A DNA stretch of 39,520 nt from NCBI GenBank assembly GCA_947461145.1, contig CANHJD010000005.1, forward strand, positions 1 through 39,520, written 5' to 3'. The notes beneath the pieces were generated by a model. The model saw nothing but the letters and a program-made list of their open reading frames with translations. It ran no database searches and was not told the origin of the DNA. This document shows, in pieces, positions 31,338-39,520 of the stretch (the stretch's first letter is position 1; each line of letters begins with the position of its first letter). A program made the position numbers and the translations under genes. This DNA comes from Bacteriovoracaceae bacterium. GTDB lineage: Bacteria > Bdellovibrionota > Bacteriovoracia > Bacteriovoracales > Bacteriovoracaceae.

Positions 31338-33191
31338 ATGAAAGCTCGTTTCCTAGTTCTACTAATCCTCAGTTTTCAGATGATTACTGGATGTTCAAAT
31401 GTGCCTACGAGAAAAATTGAGTTGGCAGATTTGAATGCTGAACAATTAGACAGATTAAATAGAGAAGCACTTGCTCTTGCCTCTGAACGACTTGAGAAAA
31501 TGATCGAAAATGCTCGCAACAATCCAGAGAGCTCAAAATATCTTGCGAGTGATCTATTTTTAAAAGCAAACATGTCTCTGCTTGAAGGAGATTACACCAC
31601 GGCCTCTGTTCTTTTTAAGTATGTAACAGACCTCGTACCTGAAGACTCATATGTACAAAAGAAATATGCGATTAGTCTTATCCGAATGGGAGCTCTTGAA
31701 GAGTCAAAAATAGTACTTTCTAAGCTCTATCAAATTCATAAAGAAGAGAAAGTGGGAATGATTCTGGCCGGAGTTTATACTGGTTTGGATGAGGAAAAGA
31801 ATGCACGAGCACTTTACCAATCCCTGCTTGTTAAAAATCCTGCGAACGAAGACGCGTGTATTTTTCTTAGCAAGGCTTATGCGATGGAAAAAGAAATGAC
31901 CAGGGCCATTAACCAGCTAAACAAGTGTGCAAAGGCGAACCCAAAGAGTGGGATTTATGATTATTACTTGGGAAAACTTAGTATTGATCAAGGGAAAGTC
32001 AACAAGGCTTTGGAGTTTTTTGCCAGGGCCAATCGAAAACAACCAGATCTCAATCAGGCAGTAAACGCACTTGGAATAATTTATGAAGATCGTGAGCAGT
32101 TTGCCTCTGCGATAAAAGTTTATGAAAACTATCTTAAAATTGACCCTACAGATAGTTCCATTTTAAATAGAATGGTCCAAGTATTGTTTAGCAGGGAAAA
32201 ATATCAAGAAGTCATACCATATGCAGAAAGACTTAGTGACCTTGAACCTGAAAATCTTAATTTAAAGGTCAAACTAGGTGTTCTCTATACTGACGCGAAA
32301 AAGTTTCCAGAAGCTATTTCTATTTTTAAAGACTTACTTGCAGTCGCTCCGCAGTCAGACAAAATTCTTTATTATCTAGGTGCAATTTTTCAGGAAATTA
32401 AAGAATTTCAAAATTCGATAGAATATTTCAATCAGATACCTTCAAGTAGTGGTCTTTATACTGACAGTGCCATTCAGATGGCAAATATGCTTTCAACGCT
32501 GGCGCAGGTTGAGCACTTTGATGGTGAAGGTGATAAGTGGCAAAAGCAGTTTTTTGGTTTATTGAATAAAACGATGCTTGAGAATCAGGATTTAATAACA
32601 GAATTTTCAGTTATAAAGGCAGGGTTCTATGAAGGCGTAGGGCAGTATAAGAAAGCGATGGAAGCTATGTCTTATGCTCAAGAGAATAAAAATTTTTCAA
32701 CAAATCATAAGTACTATTTGGCCTCTCTCTATGAAAAAGAAAAGAAATATGAAGAATCAACAAAGCTCATTATGAGCATCCTAGATAAGGAACCTAAAAA
32801 TGCTCAGGCCTGGAATTTTTTAGGGTACTCTATGCTTTTAAGAGAAAATTCAATTGATCAGGCTTACGAGTTTATTCAAACGGCATTAAAAATCAATCCC
32901 AATGACGGTTATATTCGAGACACATTAGGTTGGTATTTTTATAAAAAAGGTGAAGTAAAAAAAGCCTTAGGGCATTTACTCTATGCTCATTCCAAAGTTC
33001 CAGATGATGTTGATATATTAAAGCATCTTGCAATTATTCATACAGAGATGAATGAAAATAAAAAAGCAAAAAGTTATCTTGAGAGAGCTTTAAAGCACGT
33101 TCGTTCACAAAACGACAAAAAAGAAATAATGGCCTCCATTGAAAAACTTGAGTCAGATCGATTACCCGCTTCTGACGAGATTGATGAATGA
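31338..33191 (+). CDS. TPR-repeat lipoprotein
   Basis: A 617-residue precursor. The lipoprotein signal ends in MITGC. The rest is almost entirely tetratricopeptide repeats, about 13-14 units of 34 residues from about residue 60 to 605, for example ALGIIYEDREQFASAIKVYE, YYLGKLSIDQGKVNKALEFF and FLGYSMLLRENSIDQAYEFI. This predicts a solenoid on the inner leaflet of the outer membrane or in the periplasm, acting as a protein-interaction scaffold. I choose ATG 31338 because AGGA (31329-31332) is 5 bases upstream; ATG 31332 would overlap it. It is translationally coupled (ATGA) to the LolB-like gene. In several proteobacteria a TPR protein lies next to lolB, which supports the pairing. Confidence 0.9.
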   Translation: MKARFLVLLILSFQMITGCSNVPTRKIELADLNAEQLDRLNREALALASERLEKMIENARNNPESSKYLASDLFLKANMSLLEGDYTTASVLFKYVTDLVPEDSYVQKKYAISLIRMGALEESKIVLSKLYQIHKEEKVGMILAGVYTGLDEEKNARALYQSLLVKNPANEDACIFLSKAYAMEKEMTRAINQLNKCAKANPKSGIYDYYLGKLSIDQGKVNKALEFFARANRKQPDLNQAVNALGIIYEDREQFASAIKVYENYLKIDPTDSSILNRMVQVLFSREKYQEVIPYAERLSDLEPENLNLKVKLGVLYTDAKKFPEAISIFKDLLAVAPQSDKILYYLGAIFQEIKEFQNSIEYFNQIPSSSGLYTDSAIQMANMLSTLAQVEHFDGEGDKWQKQFFGLLNKTMLENQDLITEFSVIKAGFYEGVGQYKKAMEAMSYAQENKNFSTNHKYYLASLYEKEKKYEESTKLIMSILDKEPKNAQAWNFLGYSMLLRENSIDQAYEFIQTALKINPNDGYIRDTLGWYFYKKGEVKKALGHLLYAHSKVPDDVDILKHLAIIHTEMNENKKAKSYLERALKHVRSQNDKKEIMASIEKLESDRLPASDEIDE

Positions 33192-33850
33192 TAATAAGGT
33201 CATTTTTTTTAGTATTAATGATACTTGCTTCATCATGTGCCCTTTTTAGGGGGCAAGATCTCAAAAATAAAAAAATCGACGAGCTCATCTCTGCTCTTTC
33301 CGCTGAAGGAGAGGGCAAGGGAAGACTTGGTCTTGGTTCAAATCAATATCTTTTTAGCTTTGATGCGGTTTTAAAGCAAAACTCAGACTGGTTACTTGCC
33401 GCAAGTTTTCCTTTGCATGGGGAAGAGATTCTTATTTTTAAAAACCTTAAGAATGACGGTGCTTTCAAAGCTGAAGCTCCCGGTGAATTTGAAATCAGGA
33501 TGGAAGAGGGCATAAAAGATTTTTTGAAGTCGCAGAAAAAGTCACCTAAGGTAGCGAGAGCTTTTATATTAGAACTTAGAAATATGATGCGTTTTGTCCT
33601 GCATAAGAAACTAGGCTTAAACATTTCCTGTGACGAAAAAAATTGCAGTATGGGTGACTATGTTTATCAGGTTGAGGTCTCGTCTAATGAATTTTCTCTG
33701 ACGAGATCAGTATTAAATGATTATGAAATGAAACTTATTGCAGTAAATCTTACAGGACCTATCTTTAAAAGAATGAACATCCATTTACTCCCTAAAGCTG
33801 GCCTACAATCAACAAAAAATCTCCTCTCTCTCGAACTCTTTTGGAATTAA
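33188..33850 (+). CDS. Putative LolB-like outer-membrane lipoprotein
   Basis: A 220-residue precursor with a lipoprotein signal ending in LASSC. After it, GKGRLGLGSNQYLFSFDAVL followed by WLLAASFPLHGEEILIF resembles the N-terminal strands of LolB, which accepts lipoproteins from LolA and inserts them into the outer membrane. The similarity is at pattern level and the C-terminal half is not recognisable to me, so the function is tentative. Other lipoprotein families with the same half-barrel fold are possible. It overlaps the TPR gene by four bases, and the operon appears to end after it. Confidence 0.6.
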   Translation: MIIRSFFLVLMILASSCALFRGQDLKNKKIDELISALSAEGEGKGRLGLGSNQYLFSFDAVLKQNSDWLLAASFPLHGEEILIFKNLKNDGAFKAEAPGEFEIRMEEGIKDFLKSQKKSPKVARAFILELRNMMRFVLHKKLGLNISCDEKNCSMGDYVYQVEVSSNEFSLTRSVLNDYEMKLIAVNLTGPIFKRMNIHLLPKAGLQSTKNLLSLELFWN

Positions 33851-33862
33851 TTTAACCTAATA

Positions 33863-33914
33863 CCTGACCGTGTTGGTGGCAAAAAGCACCTCTTGTCAGG
33901 AACCTACTGTTTTT
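33863..33914 (+). other. Nested stem-loop between the LolB-like gene and the oligopeptide-binding gene
   Basis: CCTGAC (33863-33868) pairs with GTCAGG (33895-33900), and within it GGTG (33875-33878) pairs with CACC (33887-33890) around an A-rich loop; T5 follows at 33910-33914. It could be a two-part terminator for the TPR/LolB operon or part of the leader of the importer operon. The nine-base gap before T5 makes a classic terminator unlikely. Confidence 0.35.
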
Positions 33915-33978
33915 ATAGTGATTAAATACGCCTTCAGCATACAATATTTGATATCTATTTTTATTGGGGAGTTTGGTC

Positions 33979-35739
33979 GTGATAAAAAGCATCGTTTCTT
34001 TTCTGTTCGGGATTTTTTTTCTTTTCTCTTCTTGTTCAAAAGATAGAAGTTTTGATGAGAGAGAGCTCCATCTTATATCTCCTGAAAAAATTGCAGGTTT
34101 TGATCCCATTCATGCTTCAGATAATTATTCGGCAAATGAGATGGGCAAAGTCTATGAAGGACTGTTTGAGTTTCATCCTTTAAAACGTCCTTATGAGTTA
34201 GTTCCAAATTTAGCTGAGTCTCTACCGCTCGTTAGTGATGATGGGCTTACTTATTCATTTAAAATAAGAGCAGGAGTTCATTTTCATGACAGTCCTGCTT
34301 TTAAAGATGGCAAAGGTAGAGAGCTAAAATCAGACGATTTTTTGTATTCACTCAAACGACTTGCTGATCCTAAGCTTCAGGCCAAAGGTTGGTGGCTCTT
34401 AGACGATAAAATTGTAGGACTAAATGAATGGCGTAATAAATATGTCGCTGCTGAATCATCAAATTATGGAGATGAAATTGAAGGACTAAGAAAAATTGAT
34501 GACTATACATTTTCAATTAAATTAAAAAAACCTTATCCACAGTTCCTGTACGCTCTCGCAATGCCTTATACATTTGTTGTTGCTAAAGAAGCTGTTGAGC
34601 ATTTTGCAAAAGAGTTTTTGAATCATCCAGTTGGTACAGGGCCATTTGTTTTGCCTGTTTTTGAACAAACGAATAGAATTGTTTACACAAAAAATCCTAC
34701 ATTCCGTGAAAAATTTTATCCATCGGAAGGGGAAGAAGGGGATGATAAATCTGGTCTTCTTGCAGATGCCGGAAAGAAAATTCCTCTCGTTGATAAAATT
34801 ATTGTAGATATTATTGTTGAGTCTCAGCCAAAGTGGCTTTCTTTTCAAAAGGCCAAAGCAGACCTTCTTGAGATTCCGAAAGATAATTTTGATACGGCCG
34901 TTATAGCAGGAAAAGATCTTTCTCCGGAGCTTAGAAGTAAGGGGATTCGTCTCTTTGCTAACCCTCAGTTAGATGTAACATTCTTCGCTTTTAATCATGA
35001 TGATCCTCTTTTCAAAAATAAAAAGCTTCGTCAGGCCATGTCTATTGCTTGGAATAGGGATGAGGCGAATAAGCTTTTTTATAATAAGGCAGCAATTGAA
35101 GCTCAAAGTGTGATCCCACCAGGTCTTGGCGGTTATAGAAAAGAATTTAAAAATCCCTATATAAAATTCGATATCGACCAGGCAAAAAAACTTCTCGCTG
35201 AAGCAGGGTATCCTCAAGGAAAGGGATTGCCTGAAATTAAAATTGAAACAAGAAATGAGACTGTTGCTCGTCAACTTATTGAGCATTTTGCAAAGAATTT
35301 AGATCGTATTGGAATAAAAATAAAAGTCTCCATGAACACTTGGCCAGAACTTATTAACAAAGTCACAAAGCGCCAGCACCAAATGTACACCATGGCATGG
35401 GGGGCAGATTACCCTGATGCGGAGAATTTTCTAGGTCTGCTTTACTGTCCTTATTCATCTCCAGGATCGAATGGTGCAAATTATTGTAACCCTGATTTTG
35501 ATAATCTTTTTAAGATGGCAACAGTTTTACAAGATGGGCTTGAGAGGAACACTCTTTACGAAAAGATGAATGAAATGGTCGCTGTAGATGTTCCGTGGAT
35601 ATTTGGATTTAACAGAACAAAGTTTTATCTCTCTCAAGCTTGGGTGAGAAATTATAAATTTATGGAATTTAATCACTCGCAATTTCAGTATCTAAACGTC
35701 GATTTAGAAGTGAAAAAAGAATTAAGTAAGAAGTTTTAA
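33979..35739 (+). CDS. Oligopeptide ABC transporter, substrate-binding lipoprotein (OppA/DppA family)
   Basis: Extracytoplasmic solute-binding protein of family 5 for peptides. The start is GTG 33979, with GGGGAG 7 bases upstream; a TTG start at 33964 is also open. The 586-residue precursor has a lipoprotein signal ending in LFSSC. Family blocks: IAGFDPIHASDNYSANEMGK with VYEGLFEF, LAESLPLVSDDGLTYSFKIR, GVHFHD, the SDDFLYSLKRLADP segment, HPVGTGPFVL, KLRQAMSIAWNRDEANKLFY, and the aspartate-rich AWGADYPDAENFL. These agree with oligopeptide binding; sugars, nickel or heme are less likely. It is the first gene of the importer operon. Confidence 0.93.
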   Translation: MIKSIVSFLFGIFFLFSSCSKDRSFDERELHLISPEKIAGFDPIHASDNYSANEMGKVYEGLFEFHPLKRPYELVPNLAESLPLVSDDGLTYSFKIRAGVHFHDSPAFKDGKGRELKSDDFLYSLKRLADPKLQAKGWWLLDDKIVGLNEWRNKYVAAESSNYGDEIEGLRKIDDYTFSIKLKKPYPQFLYALAMPYTFVVAKEAVEHFAKEFLNHPVGTGPFVLPVFEQTNRIVYTKNPTFREKFYPSEGEEGDDKSGLLADAGKKIPLVDKIIVDIIVESQPKWLSFQKAKADLLEIPKDNFDTAVIAGKDLSPELRSKGIRLFANPQLDVTFFAFNHDDPLFKNKKLRQAMSIAWNRDEANKLFYNKAAIEAQSVIPPGLGGYRKEFKNPYIKFDIDQAKKLLAEAGYPQGKGLPEIKIETRNETVARQLIEHFAKNLDRIGIKIKVSMNTWPELINKVTKRQHQMYTMAWGADYPDAENFLGLLYCPYSSPGSNGANYCNPDFDNLFKMATVLQDGLERNTLYEKMNEMVAVDVPWIFGFNRTKFYLSQAWVRNYKFMEFNHSQFQYLNVDLEVKKELSKKF

Positions 35740-35748
35740 AAGGCCATA

Positions 35749-36684
35749 ATGATAAAATATATTATACGTAGGCTTCTCTACATGATCCCAGTTCTTTTGG
35801 GTGTGAGCCTAATTATATTCGTACTTTTTAATGTGGTATCGGGTGATCCGACAGCTGTTTTATTAGGAAAAAATGCAACGGCAAAGCAGATGATTGATCT
35901 GCGTGAGCAGCTAGGTTTAAACAAGTCACTTTTTGCTCAATATCTTGATGTCGTTAAATCGGCCTTTACTTTTGACTTCGGATATTCCTGGGCTACTAAG
36001 CAAGAAATCTCAAAGATGATTCTTCAGGGCGCTTTGCCATCACTTTGCCTTTCAGCTCCTGCTTTTATTATTTCAACAATTCTTTCGCTTCTTATATCTA
36101 TTTTTGTGGCCTATTACCGCGGAAAGGGAATTGATTTATTTGTACGTGTTTTTTGTATTGCGGGGATGAGTATTTCTGCTCTTGCCTATATCTTATTTTT
36201 TCAATGGTTTTTTGCTTACAAACTTGGCTGGTTTGAAATTTCTGGATTCGAAGCGAGTTTCCCTGAGTTAATTTCCTACATCGCATTGCCCGCAATCATT
36301 TGGATCGTCTTGAGCATTGGTCCGGATGTTCGCTTCTTTAGGACGGTTATTTTAGATGAAATTTATCAAGATTATGTGAGAACAGCTAGATCGAAGGGCT
36401 TGTCAGAAATAAAGATTTTACTCCAGCATGTGCTACGTAATGCCCTTATTCCTATCATCACTTATGTTGTTATTCAGATTCCTTCGTTGATTTTAGGTGC
36501 TTTGTTGCTCGAGAATTTTTTTAGTATTCCTGGTCTTGGAGGGATGACACTTAATGCCCTTAATGCCTCCGACTTTCCAGTTATGAAGGCGATGGCGATA
36601 TTATCAAGTGTTGGTTATATCATTTTTGGTTTAATTTCGGACATCCTATATACAGTGGCAGATCCACGAATTAAGTTAAAGTAG
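35749..36684 (+). CDS. Oligopeptide ABC transporter permease, OppB/DppB family
   Basis: A 311-residue inner-membrane permease with about six transmembrane segments. The N-terminal YIIRRLLYMIPVLLGVSLII and VSGDPTAVLLGKNATAKQMI are characteristic of the OppB/DppB family. The cytoplasmic EAA-type loop that contacts the ATPase is DYVRTARSKGLSEIKILLQH. The C-terminal VADPRIKLK ending is typical of the family. AAGG precedes the ATG; the gene follows the binding protein by 9 bases. Confidence 0.95.
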   Translation: MIKYIIRRLLYMIPVLLGVSLIIFVLFNVVSGDPTAVLLGKNATAKQMIDLREQLGLNKSLFAQYLDVVKSAFTFDFGYSWATKQEISKMILQGALPSLCLSAPAFIISTILSLLISIFVAYYRGKGIDLFVRVFCIAGMSISALAYILFFQWFFAYKLGWFEISGFEASFPELISYIALPAIIWIVLSIGPDVRFFRTVILDEIYQDYVRTARSKGLSEIKILLQHVLRNALIPIITYVVIQIPSLILGALLLENFFSIPGLGGMTLNALNASDFPVMKAMAILSSVGYIIFGLISDILYTVADPRIKLK

Positions 36685-36693
36685 CAGGAAGAA

Positions 36694-37545
36694 ATGAATA
36701 CAAATTCTTTGTGGAAAGATGCTTTTTTTAGATTAACCAAAGATAAATTGGCCGTTGCTTCCTTAGTTATTGTGCTCGCATATTTCATCATCGCAATTCT
36801 CTCTTCTCTTGGACTTATTGCTTCAGGTTGGTCCCAGGAGGTTGGGGCTTCAAACCTTGCTCCGTCTATTGATCATTTTTTTGGTACAGATATTTTTGGG
36901 CGAAGTGTGATCATGAAAGTTATCAGAGGAACTCAGGTGGCAATGTCTGTTGGGGTTGCGGCTTCATTGATTGCTATTCCGATAGGAGTTACCTTGGGGG
37001 CCCTGGCCGGATATTTTGGTGGTTGGGTAGATGACTTTGTTACGTGGCTTTATACAACTTTTTCTTCAGTCCCAAATATCATGTTACTTATTTCAATTAC
37101 TCTCATCCTCGGTAAAGGAATCTTTTCTGTTTATGTGGCACTTGGTTTGACGAGTTGGGTTCATTTGTGTCGATTGATTCGTGGAGAAGTTCTTAAACAT
37201 CGGGAGAGAGAATATGTTCAGGCCGCAGCTGCCATTGGTGGCGGCCATTTAAGAAAACTTTTTAGGCATATCCTTCCCAACGTTTCCCACATTATTATCA
37301 TCAACACTTCAATGCAGTTTCAAGTGGCGATCAAATCAGAGGTGATTCTTTCCTATTTGGGCCTTGGAGTCCAAGGAGAGCCAAGCTGGGGGACGATGAT
37401 TGATGACGCTAAACTTGAACTTGTTAGAGGGGTATGGTGGCAACTTGCTGGTGCAACTCTCGCTATGTTTTTTATCTTGCTTGCATTAAATATTCTCGGC
37501 GATGCTCTACGTGACGCCCTTGATCCAAAGTTAAAAGGAAAATAA
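36694..37545 (+). CDS. Oligopeptide ABC transporter permease, OppC/DppC family
   Basis: A 283-residue partner permease. The N-terminal part (LWKDAFFRLTKDKLAVASLV) matches the OppC N domain. HFFGTDIFGRSVIMKVIRGTQ and LGALAGYFGGWVDD follow, as in the family. The EAA loop is EYVQAAAAIGGGHLRKLFRHILPN. The C-terminal LNILGDALRDALDPKLKG is the family ending. GCAGGAAGAA precedes the ATG. It follows oppB-like by 9 bases and precedes the fused ATPase by 3. Confidence 0.95.
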   Translation: MNTNSLWKDAFFRLTKDKLAVASLVIVLAYFIIAILSSLGLIASGWSQEVGASNLAPSIDHFFGTDIFGRSVIMKVIRGTQVAMSVGVAASLIAIPIGVTLGALAGYFGGWVDDFVTWLYTTFSSVPNIMLLISITLILGKGIFSVYVALGLTSWVHLCRLIRGEVLKHREREYVQAAAAIGGGHLRKLFRHILPNVSHIIIINTSMQFQVAIKSEVILSYLGLGVQGEPSWGTMIDDAKLELVRGVWWQLAGATLAMFFILLALNILGDALRDALDPKLKGK

Positions 37546-37548
37546 CTT

Positions 37549-39279
37549 ATGACTCCAACTTCACTGCTTTCAGTAAGAGACCTTGTTGTTGAATTTCAAA
37601 CAGGTGAAGGAATTGTCCGCGCCGTAAATAATGTCTCTTTCGACATCCCACTTGGAAAAACCATAGGAATTGTCGGCGAGTCTGGTTCTGGCAAAAGTGT
37701 GACCTCGTTGGCCGTCATGGGATTACTTCAGAAGCCTGCAGCAAGAATACCTCAGGGAGAAATTTATTTTAATGGCCAGGACCTTTTAAAATACAACGAA
37801 GATCAAATGCGCTCAATTAGAGGAAATCAGATTTCAATGATTTTCCAGGAACCAATGACAAGCTTGAATCCAGTTTTCAAAGTTGGCGAGCAGATCGCTG
37901 AAGCACTTCGCATTCATAAAAGATTATCTGCCAAAGAAGCATGGGAGAAGGCGATTCATCTTATGAATCAAGTCGGAATTCCTAACCCTTCTGTAAGTGC
38001 TCATAAGTACCCCCATGAGATGTCCGGTGGTCAAAAACAGCGAGTGATGATTGCGATGGCGATTTCTTGCGAGCCACAACTTTTAATTGCTGATGAGCCG
38101 ACTACTGCACTAGATGTGACAATTCAAAAGCAAGTTTTAGAGCTTCTTCATAAACTTCAGCAAGAATACAAAATGAGCATGATGTTCATTACACATGATT
38201 TAGGTGTAATCGGGGATATAGCTGATGATGTTGTTGTGATGTATCGCTCGAATGTTGTTGAAAAAAATACATCGAATAATATCTTCATGGGTGCTAATCA
38301 TCCCTACACTAAAGGTCTACTTGCCTGTCGACCAAAACTGGGGGCCAATCCGAGAAGACTTTTAACGGTAAGTGATTTTATGACAGAAGAGGGGCAGGAG
38401 AAGATTGTTCTTCCAGAGAGAATTCAAATCTTTGATAAGGAAATGGTAGAAGATAAGAGTGAGAAAGTCCTTTTGGAAGTGCAGGATCTCGTTACACAGT
38501 TCCCTATTAAAGGTGGATTCTTTGGGCGTACTGTTGATAATTTTAAGGCCGTTGATGGAGTTAGTTTTAAACTTAAAAAAGGGAAAACTCTTGGACTTGT
38601 TGGCGAGTCAGGATGTGGAAAGACGACTCTTGGTAGAAGTATCCTCCGACTTATAGAGCCAGCAGCTGGAAAAATCATCTTTGACGGAAAAGATATTACG
38701 AATGTTAATCATGAGGAACTCCGTCAGCTTCGAAAAAAAATGCAAATTATTTTTCAGGATCCATATTCATCTCTTAATCCTCGTATGACGATCGCTGATA
38801 TTCTCACTGAACCGCTGAAAATACATAATGAAGGTGGCTCAAACTCACAGCGCATAGATATGGCGCGTGAATTAATAGAAAAAGTTGGCCTAAAAAGTAA
38901 TCAAATGAATAGATATCCTCACGAATTCTCAGGTGGGCAACGACAAAGAATATGTATCGCTCGTGCTTTGATGTTAAGGCCAGAGTTTGTGATTTGTGAT
39001 GAATCAGTTTCAGCTCTTGATGTCTCTATCCAGGCACAAGTTTTAAATCTTCTTCTCGATTTGCAGGAAGAATTTGGACTGACTTACATTTTTATTTCAC
39101 ATGATTTGAGTGTTGTGAATTTTATCGCAGATGAAGTTGGTGTCATGTACGCTGGAAAAATCATTGAGATGGACAAGGCCAGCCGTATTTATAAGAGCGC
39201 GAAAGAAGAGTACACTCGCGCTCTTCTTTCAGCGATCCCTAAGGGAGAAACTAAGAATTCTTCGGGGTTAATGGTTTAA
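37549..39279 (+). CDS. Fused double ATPase of the oligopeptide ABC transporter (OppD-OppF)
   Basis: A single 576-residue chain with two complete ABC ATPase domains, one OppD-like and one OppF-like. First: Walker A GESGSGKS, signature MSGGQKQR, Walker B LLIADEP, followed by the peptide-transport C-extension [13 protein letters not shown]. Second (from about residue 300): [20 protein letters not shown] at its start, Walker A GESGCGKT, signature FSGGQRQR and Walker B FVICDES, keeping the catalytic Glu although the usual Pro is Ser. Fused forms are known (for example GsiA and YejF types). It would power import by the binding protein and two permeases upstream. It ends inside a convergent membrane-protein gene. 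Confidence 0.95.
   Translation: MTPTSLLSVRDLVVEFQTGEGIVRAVNNVSFDIPLGKTIGIVGESGSGKSVTSLAVMGLLQKPAARIPQGEIYFNGQDLLKYNEDQMRSIRGNQISMIFQEPMTSLNPVFKVGEQIAEALRIHKRLSAKEAWEKAIHLMNQVGIPNPSVSAHKYPHEMSGGQKQRVMIAMAISCEPQLLIADEPTTALDVTIQKQVLELLHKLQQEYKMSMMFITHDLGVIGDIADDVVVMYRSNVVEKNTSNNIFMGANHPYTKGLLACRPKLGANPRRLLTVSDFMTEEGQEKIVLPERIQIFDKEMVEDKSEKVLLEVQDLVTQFPIKGGFFGRTVDNFKAVDGVSFKLKKGKTLGLVGESGCGKTTLGRSILRLIEPAAGKIIFDGKDITNVNHEELRQLRKKMQIIFQDPYSSLNPRMTIADILTEPLKIHNEGGSNSQRIDMARELIEKVGLKSNQMNRYPHEFSGGQRQRICIARALMLRPEFVICDESVSALDVSIQAQVLNLLLDLQEEFGLTYIFISHDLSVVNFIADEVGVMYAGKIIEMDKASRIYKSAKEEYTRALLSAIPKGETKNSSGLMV
39201..39230. repeat. Inverted repeat near the end of the fused ATPase gene
   Basis: GAAAGAAGAG (39201-39210) and CTCTTCTTTC (39221-39230) are exact 10-bp reverse complements. 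A second pair, GAGCGCGA (39195-39202) and TCGCGCTC (39216-39223), overlaps it, so the two hairpins cannot form together. Confidence 0.45.
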
Positions 39280-39520
39280 GTGTGGAGTAAATCTTCAAGA
39301 AAAGCATACTCATTAAAAAGCCCCAATAAACGTTGAGGTTCCAGTCCCAGATGAGTATTTTTGTATTGAGATAGACACCACTCATACCAAAGAAATAAGC
39401 GCCCACAACACTTAGTGGTGTTAACCGGTAGGCGAACCATTTCTTTAGAATGACTTTGCTCACAAATAACGCCAGTAGAGATCCACCAGTCCAAGACTGG
39501 GCCTTTAAACCTAAAAGTAA
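39251..39520 (-). CDS. Membrane protein, C-terminal fragment
   Basis: An open frame enters from the right edge and ends in TAG at 39253-39251. Its in-window 89 residues are hydrophobic, with two to three probable membrane segments ([48 protein letters not shown]). The frame is open to the window edge, so the internal GTG at 39463 need not be the start. It overlaps the 3' end of the fused ATPase gene by 29 bases. A competing frame over 39276-39494 has mixed, non-membrane composition and is rejected. The family is not recognised. Confidence 0.6.
   Translation of the reverse strand, partial: LLLGLKAQSWTGGSLLALFVSKVILKKWFAYRLTPLSVVGAYFFGMSGVYLNTKILIWDWNLNVYWGFLMSMLFLKIYSTLKPLTPKNS

Noticed and set aside
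39276..39494. Second minus-strand frame at the right end
   Set aside because: It overlaps a hydrophobic frame open to the window edge that looks much more like a real membrane protein.

Overview
The window is about 39.5 kb of AT-rich, densely packed bacterial chromosome. I see no tRNA, rRNA, CRISPR array, insertion sequence or phage gene. The gene set suggests a Gram-negative, delta-proteobacteria-like organism: lipoproteins, outer-membrane-type proteins, HD-GYP and GAF/PAS signalling, a PhaR-type DNA-binding protein, and paired ArsA/GET3-like ATPases. My best guess is the Bdellovibrionota, perhaps the Bacteriovorax/Halobacteriovorax/Peredibacter side. This is inferred from gene content, low GC and the nucleotide-carrier gene; no marker gene in the window proves it.

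Layout. Positions 1-2043: the 5' end of a THUMP-type RNA methyltransferase (minus), divergent from ahcY, which ends in a strong terminator, then rpiB. Positions 2045-3673: a secreted Cys-rich protein (minus). Positions 3863-7625: a DtxR-type regulator translationally coupled to an ATP/ADP-antiporter-like carrier, then an M3 oligopeptidase. Positions 7781-9874: an orphan GAF-PAS-PAS histidine kinase. Positions 9880-11409: a 5'-nucleotidase lipoprotein (minus), divergent from feoAB (11571-13657) across a region with two perfect palindromes. Positions 13641-15139: a hotdog-fold protein and an FMN-dependent nitronate-monooxygenase-like enzyme (minus). Positions 15267-21086: a secreted M28 aminopeptidase, then a tight run of a Suv3-like RNA helicase, a DUF455 ferritin-like protein and an ATP-grasp-like protein. 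Positions 21069-21686: a class II aldolase-like protein (minus). Positions 21744-22955: a membrane-anchored protein with a 15-bp tandem repeat. Positions 22960-23682: an HD-GYP protein (minus). Positions 23832-25605: a degenerate SpoIIE-type phosphatase overlapped by a secreted protein. Positions 25602-30941: a six-gene minus-strand operon (PhaR-like, outer-membrane protein, two ArsA/GET3-like ATPases, GshA, trans-sulfuration enzyme). Positions 31338-33850: a TPR lipoprotein coupled to a LolB-like lipoprotein. Positions 33979-39279: an oligopeptide ABC importer with a fused double ATPase. The window ends in a minus-strand membrane protein.

Themes. AhcY, the trans-sulfuration enzyme and GshA mark out a route from S-adenosylhomocysteine through homocysteine to cysteine and glutathione. 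The oligopeptide importer, M3 oligopeptidase and M28 aminopeptidase form a peptide-scavenging set. The 5'-nucleotidase and nucleotide-carrier-like protein would suit nucleotide scavenging. Together these fit a predator or scavenger living on macromolecules. The least explained unit is the helicase/ferritin-like/ATP-grasp run. Several inverted repeats also stand out: two around feoA, one over the DtxR-gene promoter, a terminator-shaped hairpin inside a signal-peptide coding region, and a hairpin early in the helicase message.
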